Below the pieces are notes generated by a model, which saw only the letters and a list, made by a program, of their open reading frames with translations, was not told the origin of the DNA and made no database searches. This document shows, one piece after another, positions 57,863-64,000 of a DNA stretch of 64,000 nucleotides. This DNA comes from Oceanobacillus piezotolerans (lineage in GTDB: Bacteria > Bacillota > Bacilli > Bacillales > Amphibacillaceae), in the NCBI RefSeq assembly GCF_003665065.1, contig NZ_RCHR01000001.1, positions 248,001 through 312,000 of the forward strand. Direction: 5' to 3'. Each line of letters begins with the position of its first letter. Positions within the stretch are counted from its first letter, which is position 1. The translations under genes and the position numbers were made by a program.

Positions 57863-57907
57863 TGGATTTGAGCAAGGTTATAATCATAGATGAAGCTGCT
57901 GTGTAAA
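57863..57907 (+). CDS. Possible 14-codon peptide with strong ribosome binding site
   Basis: AAGGAGGT (57851-57858) lies 4 nt before ATG at 57863, opening MDLSKVIIIDEAAV. An alternative ATG at 57859 gives an 11-residue peptide but abuts the site. No larger frame follows, and the next gene (spoVB) is convergent. It may be a small peptide, a chance match or the remnant of a lost gene. Confidence 0.2.
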
Positions 57908-57951
57908 TTTGGAATTATATAGAGTAGCCAACCCTTAAATCAATCTCTCCA

Positions 57952-59502
57952 CTAAAAAAACTTCTGTAAAAAAGGTATCTGCTTTAATTCCTCCCTAGTA
58001 ATAAAGCGGAGGGAGAAAATGAAGATAAGATATAAGACACAAAGAATGACCAGCAAGCCTAAGAATAGGATAATATTTGGTTGTATTAACTGGTATATAT
58101 GTTTAAAGATATTACCTAATCCCCAAGTCAAAATAAGAAGGAGAATCATTTTACTAATGTCTTTAAAAGGGATCGTATAGTTAATAGCTTTTTGAAGAGT
58201 TAGTAAATGTAATAGTGTTATAAATACAACTCCAACACTCATAGCGATTGCTACACCCATAATTCCAAAGTTTGGATTAGATGCGAGTATGAACAGAACA
58301 GTAAATTTAACTACTGCTCCTGCTAAGCTATTCCACATTGCTTGCTTTGCTAAATCAAGGGCCTGTAAAGCAGCTTGGAGGGGAGATTGAATATATAGCA
58401 ATAAATAGAATGGAGCCATTAGAATAAGAATTTGGCTGGCATTATCTGTACCGTACATATATGTTAAGATTTGTACCGAGAAAAGTGTAATTACTACGGT
58501 GGAAATTGCTCCAGATGCGAACGAAATTCGAATCGATTGATGGATACGGTAATGAATTAATTTGGTATTGTTTTTAGCCTCAGCTTCCGAAATAGAGGGT
58601 ACTAAAGCAATAGCTAATGAATGCGTGATAAAGGTTGGTAAATATAAAAGTGGGAGTACGTATCCAGTTAATTCTCCATATTGTCTCGTAGCAAGAGAGG
58701 TGGTGAATCCCGCGATAGCTAGACTTTGAGCAACCAAAATAGGCTCAAGAAAAGTAGAAATAGATCCTATCATTTTACTTCCAGTGCTAGGAATAGAGAT
58801 GGACAGTAATTCTTTCAACGTTCCCATACTGGATCTTAAATAAGTAAAAAAATTATTTCTTACCTTCATTCGTTTCACGCGTTTAAATTGTAGAATCATA
58901 TAAAGAAGTGAGATAAACTCACCTAGTATGACACTGATCATCGCCCCTGCAGCGGCATATTCAATGCCGTAAGGAAGAAGCAGATTAATGAACAAGGCGA
59001 CACAAGTAATTCTGACAATCTGCTCAATGACTTGCGCAATGCTTTGTGGGGTCATATTTTGTTTTCCTTGAAAATATCCACGTAGTACAGCAGAAATCGC
59101 AGTTATAGGAATAATAGGACTTATCGCGATTAAAGGCAATAATGTACGCTGGTCCGTAAGTAATGTTTTTGCTAGAAATGGCGCCCCAATTATCATGAGA
59201 ACCGTACAAAGAATACTTGTTATGGAAGTGATGGTAAGGGAAACAATCAGAATTCGCTTTATTTTTGCATGGTCTCCAACGGCATCAGCTTCTGCCACTC
59301 GTTTGGATATGGCAACAGGAAGTCCTAATTGTGTGATTGTCATTGCTAAGAATAGTGTTGGCAAGGCCATCATGTATAAGCCAACACCTTCTTCTCCCAT
59401 TAATCTGGCTACAACAATACGGTTAATGAAGCCTAGGAATCGAGTGATCATTCCAGCTAGTATAAGAATTAATGCACCTTTTAAAAATGATTGTTTGGTC
59501 AT
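57952..59502 (-). CDS. spoVB: Stage V sporulation protein B, lipid II flippase family
   Basis: The 516-residue polytopic protein of the MOP exporter superfamily is needed for spore cortex synthesis, presumably flipping lipid II in the mother cell. About 14 membrane segments are expected; the N-terminus FLKGALILILAGMITRFLGF and VVARLMGEEGVGLYMMALP (near 30-48) are typical of SpoVB/MurJ-like proteins. It is divergent from comN and convergent with yajC. GGCAGGTGGACAGGA lies before the ATG on the minus strand. Confidence 0.92.
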   Translation of the reverse strand: MTKQSFLKGALILILAGMITRFLGFINRIVVARLMGEEGVGLYMMALPTLFLAMTITQLGLPVAISKRVAEADAVGDHAKIKRILIVSLTITSITSILCTVLMIIGAPFLAKTLLTDQRTLLPLIAISPIIPITAISAVLRGYFQGKQNMTPQSIAQVIEQIVRITCVALFINLLLPYGIEYAAAGAMISVILGEFISLLYMILQFKRVKRMKVRNNFFTYLRSSMGTLKELLSISIPSTGSKMIGSISTFLEPILVAQSLAIAGFTTSLATRQYGELTGYVLPLLYLPTFITHSLAIALVPSISEAEAKNNTKLIHYRIHQSIRISFASGAISTVVITLFSVQILTYMYGTDNASQILILMAPFYLLLYIQSPLQAALQALDLAKQAMWNSLAGAVVKFTVLFILASNPNFGIMGVAIAMSVGVVFITLLHLLTLQKAINYTIPFKDISKMILLLILTWGLGNIFKHIYQLIQPNIILFLGLLVILCVLYLIFIFSLRFITREELKQIPFLQKFF

Positions 59503-59609
59503 TCCTGTCCACCTGCCTTCTCAAATAATAAAAATTCATATACAATATATATATGCTAATGATGTGGCCAAGCATGACTATTACTATGAATACTCCGAGG
59601 AGGAGGAGA

Positions 59610-59903
59610 ATGGAAATCATACAGACTGTAAATGATTGGAAACCAATGGTACAATCAGTGTTGGAGAGCAAAGTAGATGAATTTCAAGCGATGGGTTATT
59701 CCCAAGCTACTGCTGAAGATATATGGGTATGCTTAGAAGAAAAGGTTTGGAAAGGAAATCCTGAAAAACGTATTCATGAGGTAGTACAGGAAATTTTCAG
59801 ACTTAGTTCGAATCAATATGTCAGCTATCTTACTGTGAAAGCTTACCAGGATGACGATGATTTAATGGCATCTATAGCTGCTTTGACAGGTAATCCAGAG
59901 TAG
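59610..59903 (+). CDS. comN: Post-transcriptional regulator ComN-like
   Basis: The 97-residue soluble protein is similar to B. subtilis ComN (YrzD), which controls comE mRNA and interacts with DivIVA. Visible: WKPMVQSVLESKVDEFQAMG (near 10-29), EDIWVCLEEKVWKG (near 38-51) and a C-terminal VSYLTVKAYQDDDDLMASI. The ATG at 59610 is preceded by GAGGAGGAGGAGA, an exceptionally purine-rich site; an earlier in-frame ATG would start within non-conserved sequence. It is 64 nt before secDF. Confidence 0.85.
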   Translation: MEIIQTVNDWKPMVQSVLESKVDEFQAMGYSQATAEDIWVCLEEKVWKGNPEKRIHEVVQEIFRLSSNQYVSYLTVKAYQDDDDLMASIAALTGNPE

Positions 59904-59967
59904 TAAAAAATAAGAAATACATAGTGAAAGTTCAGCATTTGCTGTAGATTAAGGAGGCAATTCATTC

Positions 59968-62241
59968 ATGAAAAAAAGAGGCAGAGTCGTTGCCTTTTTT
60001 CTAGTCGTATTTTTATTCATGATAACGATTGGGACAACGATAACAGGAATCACGAAAGATATTAATTTAGGTTTGGACCTTCAAGGCGGATTTGAAATTC
60101 TCTATGAGGTTGAACCAGTAGATGAAGGACAGGAAATATCCAGAAGCTTAATGGAAGGTACGGTTCAGACATTAAATGACCGTGTCAATCGATTAGGGAT
60201 TAGCGAGGCAGTTATTAATATTGAAGGTGAGAACCGTATTCGGGTGCAGCTTGCAGGTGTAGAAGACCAAGCACAAGCTAGAGAATTAATTGGTACTTCG
60301 GCGCAGCTTTCTTTCCGAGATGTTAATGACAATGAACTACTAAGCGGGACAGATATAAAGGAAGGCAGTGCGTCACAAGATTTTGATCCAAATACCAATC
60401 AACCGATTGTAACTTTGAGACTCAATGATGCAGCTAAATTTGGCGAAGTAACAAGTAAAATTAAGGATATGAATGATCCTGAAACCATCTATCCTGATAA
60501 TCTGCTCGTTATATGGATGGATTTCCAGGAAGGAGATTCCTTCGCAGAGGAATTTGGGAAAGAGAATCCGAAATACATCTCTGCACCAAGTGTCACAGAA
60601 ACTCTAAACACTACGGATGTTATGATAAGTGGTAATTTCACGGTTGAGTCTGCCCAGCAGATGGCTGATATAATAAATTCTGGGTCACTACCCGTACATA
60701 TGAATGAGATCTATTCCAACTCAGTTGGAGCACAATTTGGTGAGAATGCGTTAAACCAAACTATAATAGCGGGAATAATTGGGGTAGCCTTAATCATACT
60801 CTTTTTACTCATTTTCTATCGATTCAATGGATTGATAGCTTCGATTAATCTTATCATCTATACCTATTTAGTTATTCTTGTTTTCGAGCTAATGAATGGT
60901 GTGCTTACTCTATCGGGGATTGCCGCATTAATTCTCGGTGTCGGGATGGCAGTGGATGCAAATGTCATTACTTTTGAACGGATAAAGGAAGAATTACGAG
61001 TAGGGAAATCAGTTAAAGCTGCATTTTCAGCTGGTACGAAGAACTCACTCTCTACTATTTTCGATGCTAATATAACAACCCTAATTGCGGCTGCCGTGTT
61101 ATTTATCTTTGGTACCAGTTCTGTAAAAGGCTTTGCAACTATGTTGATTATCAGTATTTTAGTTAGTTTTATAACTGCCGTATTTGGAACACGTCTTTTA
61201 CTTGGATTATGGGTACAGAGTGGTTTTCTTACTAAGCGTAAAACATGGCTGGGTGTCAAGAATAGCGAAATTCAGGATATTAATGATAGCAACATAGACG
61301 AAACCCCAACACTCTTTAATAAAGAAGTGAATTTCGTTAAACATCGAAATAAATTCTTTATTTTCACCATTTGTTGCGTGGTTATAGGTCTTATTGCGTT
61401 ATTTATCCTACAGATTAATCCAGGGGTAGATTTCACAAGTGGATCCCGTATTGAAGTAGTATCTGATTCTGCATTGACCACTGAAGAGGTAGAACAAGGA
61501 TTCGAGCAATTAGGATATGTACCAACTTCTATCGTTTTATCGGGGGAAAACAGTGAGATAGCAGTAACTAGATTTGATGATGTCTTATCAGACGACCAAA
61601 TAAAAGAGGTTCAGAGCTTCTTTAATGAAAAATACGGACAAAATCCTACAGTAAGTGTCGTCTCTCCAATTGTAGGACAGGAGCTTGTCAAGAATGCCAT
61701 ATATGCCGTTGCTGTTGCAGCTGTCTTTATGATCATCTATGTGACTATACGGTTCGAGTTTTTCTTCGCTGTCACAGCGTTGATTGCATTATTACATGAC
61801 GTTTTCATTATGCTGGTTCTTTTCAGTATCACACAAATCGAATTTGATATTACAATCATATCAGCGATTCTAACAATTGTGGGTTATTCTATTAATAATA
61901 CCATCGTAATCTTTGATCGAATTAGAGAAAACATTCGTATGAAGAAACGGGTGAGTTCTTTTAAAGAACTATCAGAAATAGTCAATAGAAGTATAATACA
62001 GTCCTTTACAAGAAGTATGAATACGACGCTTACGACGCTAATAGCGGTTATTGCTTTCCTAATTTTAGGAGCGCAATCCATATTTAGCTTTGCATTGGCT
62101 TTAACTGTAGGACTGATTGCTGGGACATACTCATCTCTATACTTAGCATCACAAATGTGGTTAGTATGGCGTGGAAAATCTGTAAAAACGAAACCCTTAG
62201 ATTTTAGAAAGAAAAAACGTGTAGATGGTCCTCAAGTATAA
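59968..62241 (+). CDS. secDF: Fused protein translocase subunit SecDF
   Basis: The 757-residue RND-type protein uses the proton gradient to assist late steps of Sec secretion. SecD part (about 1-440): D1 LGLDLQGGFEILYEVEP (near 32-48), D4 DIINSGSLPVHM, and membrane motif GVGMAVDANVITFERIKEEL (near 323-342). SecF part (about 450-757): GVDFTSGSRIEV (near 486-497) and GYSINNTIVIFDRIREN (near 636-652). The fusion of secD and secF is usual in Bacillus. AAGGAGG precedes the ATG. Confidence 0.97.
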   Translation: MKKRGRVVAFFLVVFLFMITIGTTITGITKDINLGLDLQGGFEILYEVEPVDEGQEISRSLMEGTVQTLNDRVNRLGISEAVINIEGENRIRVQLAGVEDQAQARELIGTSAQLSFRDVNDNELLSGTDIKEGSASQDFDPNTNQPIVTLRLNDAAKFGEVTSKIKDMNDPETIYPDNLLVIWMDFQEGDSFAEEFGKENPKYISAPSVTETLNTTDVMISGNFTVESAQQMADIINSGSLPVHMNEIYSNSVGAQFGENALNQTIIAGIIGVALIILFLLIFYRFNGLIASINLIIYTYLVILVFELMNGVLTLSGIAALILGVGMAVDANVITFERIKEELRVGKSVKAAFSAGTKNSLSTIFDANITTLIAAAVLFIFGTSSVKGFATMLIISILVSFITAVFGTRLLLGLWVQSGFLTKRKTWLGVKNSEIQDINDSNIDETPTLFNKEVNFVKHRNKFFIFTICCVVIGLIALFILQINPGVDFTSGSRIEVVSDSALTTEEVEQGFEQLGYVPTSIVLSGENSEIAVTRFDDVLSDDQIKEVQSFFNEKYGQNPTVSVVSPIVGQELVKNAIYAVAVAAVFMIIYVTIRFEFFFAVTALIALLHDVFIMLVLFSITQIEFDITIISAILTIVGYSINNTIVIFDRIRENIRMKKRVSSFKELSEIVNRSIIQSFTRSMNTTLTTLIAVIAFLILGAQSIFSFALALTVGLIAGTYSSLYLASQMWLVWRGKSVKTKPLDFRKKKRVDGPQV

Positions 62242-62267
62242 AGAAGACAACAATATATGAAATGTAT

Positions 62268-62296
62268 TTGCTCCCCCTGACTCTCTCTAGTATAAT
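62268..62296 (+). promoter_or_regulatory. SigA promoter of recJ
   Basis: TTGCTC (62268-62273), 17 nt, TATAAT (62291-62296). The predicted start of transcription is near 62303, 15 nt before the recJ ATG. Confidence 0.65.
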
Positions 62297-62310
62297 AGAT
62301 TAGTCAGGGG
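62274..62310 (+). promoter_or_regulatory. Inverted repeat around the recJ -10 box and SD
   Basis: CCCCTGACT (62274-62282) and AGTCAGGGG (62302-62310) are perfect 9-bp arms with TATAAT between them. The right arm contains the AGGGG of the recJ ribosome binding site. There is no T-run, so it is not a standard terminator of secDF. Confidence 0.6.
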
Positions 62311-62317
62311 TGAATTT

Positions 62318-64000
62318 ATGTTACAAAGTAAGTCAAATTGGAAGTATTGGATACCTGAAAATGTAGAAGAAACAAGTTTAGAAGATATAAATGGGTTATC
62401 CCCAATTGTTAAACAATTATTAATACAAAGAGGGCTAACTTCAACGAAAGAAATAAACCAGTTTTTATCACCTGATATAAAAAACTTATATAATCCTAAT
62501 TTATTGTCATCGATTGAAAGAGCTACAGAGAGAGTTCACCAAGCAATTGCTAATAAGGAAAAGATACTAATCTTTGGCGATTACGATGCAGATGGTGTGA
62601 GTTCTACAACAGTTATGCTGAAGACGTTACAGGAGTTAGGTGCTGTTTGTGATTACTATATCCCCAATCGCTTTACAGAAGGGTATGGACCCAATGAACA
62701 AGCATTTATAGAAGCTAGTAAAAATGGCTTCAGTCTAATTATAACAGTAGACACAGGTATAGCGGCAGTACATGAAGCAGAGGTAGCGAGGAACTTAGGA
62801 ATAGATTTAATTATTACAGACCACCATGAAGTTCAGCATGAGATTCCTGATGCATTCGCCATTATCCATCCTAAGTGTTCTCCTGACTATCCTTTCAACG
62901 AGCTTGCTGGTGTAGGTGTGGCATTTAAATTCGCTGAGAGTTTATTAGGTTACTTTCCGAAACATTTATTAGAGTTTGTTGCAATTGGTACGATTGCAGA
63001 TTTAGTACCTTTAGTAAAAGAAAATAGAATCCTCTCTTACTATGGTTTACATGCTTTAACTATTTCTAAAAATCACGGAATCAATGCGTTGAAGCGTGTT
63101 TGTAAATTAGAAGGGTCTATAACAGAAGAGGATGTAGGATTTTCGATTGGTCCTAGAATCAACGCAGTTGGGCGACTTCAAGATGCAGAACTTGCGGTCC
63201 AATTGCTGATGACAGAAGATCCTGATGAAGCAGAAGAAATAGCTTTGGAAGTACAAGGAATAAATGAACAAAGACAGCAGATTGTAAATGATATTGTAAA
63301 AGAAGCAGAAGCGATGATAGACCAAGATCACGATGGAGTGATTGTGGTTGCGAAGGAAGGCTGGAATGAAGGGGTCTTAGGCATCGTTGCATCACGATTA
63401 GTAAAGAAATATGACCGTCCGGCCATTGTATTAACCATTAAGCGAGATCAACAAGAAGCAAAAGGCTCTGCTAGAAGTATACCAGCATTTGATTTTTTCC
63501 ATTATGGTATGAAAATCAGAGAGCTATTTACTCACTTTGGAGGTCATTCGCAAGCAGCTGGTATGACCTTGCCTATAGAGAACATTTCACAGATAAGAGA
63601 TAAATTAAGTGAATATATGCATACAGATTTATCCGAAGAAGATTTCAAACAGGAAATCGTTATTAGTGAATGTTTATCGATAGAGGAGATATCGATAGAA
63701 ATGGTAAATGACCTCACAAGATTAGCTCCGTTTGGCATGCAGAACCCAAAGCCAATCTTTCAATTAAAGGAGATACCTGCTGAAGTCAGACAAATTGGCA
63801 GTATGAAAAACCACTTAAAAATACAATTTGCGAATAGTCAAGCCAGACTTGATGGTATTGGTTTTGGTCTTGGGGAATTATATCCTTATTTAACACCAAA
63901 GACACCGATATCTGTAGTAGGAGAACTGGGAATCAATGAATGGAACGGTATCAAGAAAGTTCAAATATTGATTCAAGATATGAAGATAGAAGAACGTCAA
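62318..64000 (+). CDS. recJ: Single-stranded-DNA-specific exonuclease RecJ, 3' end outside window
   Basis: The 5'-3' ssDNA exonuclease works in recombination and mismatch repair. The frame is open from ATG 62318 to the window edge (561 codons; family members in Bacillus are near 780 residues). DHH-family motifs: IFGDYDADGVSSTT (near 85-98), ITVDTGIAAVHEAE (near 143-156), ITDHHEVQHEIPDAFAIIHP (near 166-185) and IGTIADLVPL (near 226-235). The DHHA1 region has RINAVGRLQDAELA (near 282-295) and HFGGHSQAAGMTL (near 406-418). AGGGGTGA precedes the start. The order secDF-recJ is as in B. subtilis. Confidence 0.95.
   Translation, partial: MLQSKSNWKYWIPENVEETSLEDINGLSPIVKQLLIQRGLTSTKEINQFLSPDIKNLYNPNLLSSIERATERVHQAIANKEKILIFGDYDADGVSSTTVMLKTLQELGAVCDYYIPNRFTEGYGPNEQAFIEASKNGFSLIITVDTGIAAVHEAEVARNLGIDLIITDHHEVQHEIPDAFAIIHPKCSPDYPFNELAGVGVAFKFAESLLGYFPKHLLEFVAIGTIADLVPLVKENRILSYYGLHALTISKNHGINALKRVCKLEGSITEEDVGFSIGPRINAVGRLQDAELAVQLLMTEDPDEAEEIALEVQGINEQRQQIVNDIVKEAEAMIDQDHDGVIVVAKEGWNEGVLGIVASRLVKKYDRPAIVLTIKRDQQEAKGSARSIPAFDFFHYGMKIRELFTHFGGHSQAAGMTLPIENISQIRDKLSEYMHTDLSEEDFKQEIVISECLSIEEISIEMVNDLTRLAPFGMQNPKPIFQLKEIPAEVRQIGSMKNHLKIQFANSQARLDGIGFGLGELYPYLTPKTPISVVGELGINEWNGIKKVQILIQDMKIEERQ

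Overview
The window is a low-GC, densely packed chromosomal segment of an endospore-forming member of the Bacillaceae. Support comes from sporulation genes of every stage (gerE, gerM, spoVID, ysxE, spoIIB, spoIVFA/FB, spo0B, safA, coxA, spoVB), Bacillus-type fused secDF, an rpmA with the Firmicutes-specific cleaved N-terminus, frequent TTG starts with strong Shine-Dalgarno sites, and gene order closely following the Bacillus subtilis etfA-to-recJ region. The dispersed intergenic repeats resemble, from memory, those of Oceanobacillus/Virgibacillus-type genomes; the genus is an inference and was not tested by search.

Layout. 1-3.1 kb: fatty-acid oxidation electron transfer (fadB partial, etfB, etfA) and thioredoxin. 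3.2-9.6 kb: a composite inverted repeat, uvrC, yslB (minus strand) and the sdhCAB operon. 9.6-10.35 kb: a gene-free stretch with an orphan promoter and terminator-like hairpin, a possible small RNA. 10.35-15.4 kb: gerE (minus) with a good SigK-type promoter, ysmB, racE, gerM, rph, rdgB, ysnB. 15.6-15.8 kb: tRNA-Gly(TCC) and tRNA-Arg(TCT). 15.9-23.2 kb: ysoA, tig, clpX, lonA, ysxC. 23.3-29.5 kb: a small membrane protein gene (minus) and the haem operon hemACDBL behind a PerR-box-like site. 29.6-32.7 kb: second composite repeat, spoVID, ysxE, a small membrane protein gene. 32.8-35.8 kb: T-box leader and valS. 36.2-42.4 kb: spoIIB, radC, mreBCD, minCD. 42.6-45.4 kb: spoIVFA/FB, then L21 leader, rplU, ysxB, rpmA. 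45.8-50 kb: spo0B, obgE, pheA, safA. 50.3-57.1 kb: nadE, coxA, yebC, ruvAB, a DUF2905 gene, queA, tgt, yajC. 57.3-64 kb: yrzE and spoVB (minus), comN, secDF, recJ (cut by the window end).

The genes fall into functional sets: respiratory and haem supply (etf, sdh, hem), protein quality control (tig, clpX, lonA), cell shape and division-site choice (mreBCD, minCD, spoIIB), spore morphogenesis (SpoVID and its known partner SafA both occur here; SpoIVFA/FB process pro-SigK, which would switch on gerE), DNA repair (uvrC, radC, ruvAB, recJ), and tRNA modification and protein export (queA, tgt, yajC, secDF).

I saw no phage, transposase, CRISPR array, defence island, toxin-antitoxin or biosynthetic cluster. 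The least explained parts are the intergenic ones: four families of dispersed structured repeats (one composite copy carries a nested insert), the orphan transcription unit near 9.9-10.1 kb, a promoter-embracing inverted repeat in front of recJ that could mask its ribosome binding site in read-through RNA, and several places where genes expected from B. subtilis synteny are missing (ysmA, lonB, hemX, folC/comC/maf, pheB, the nad biosynthesis block, bofC).
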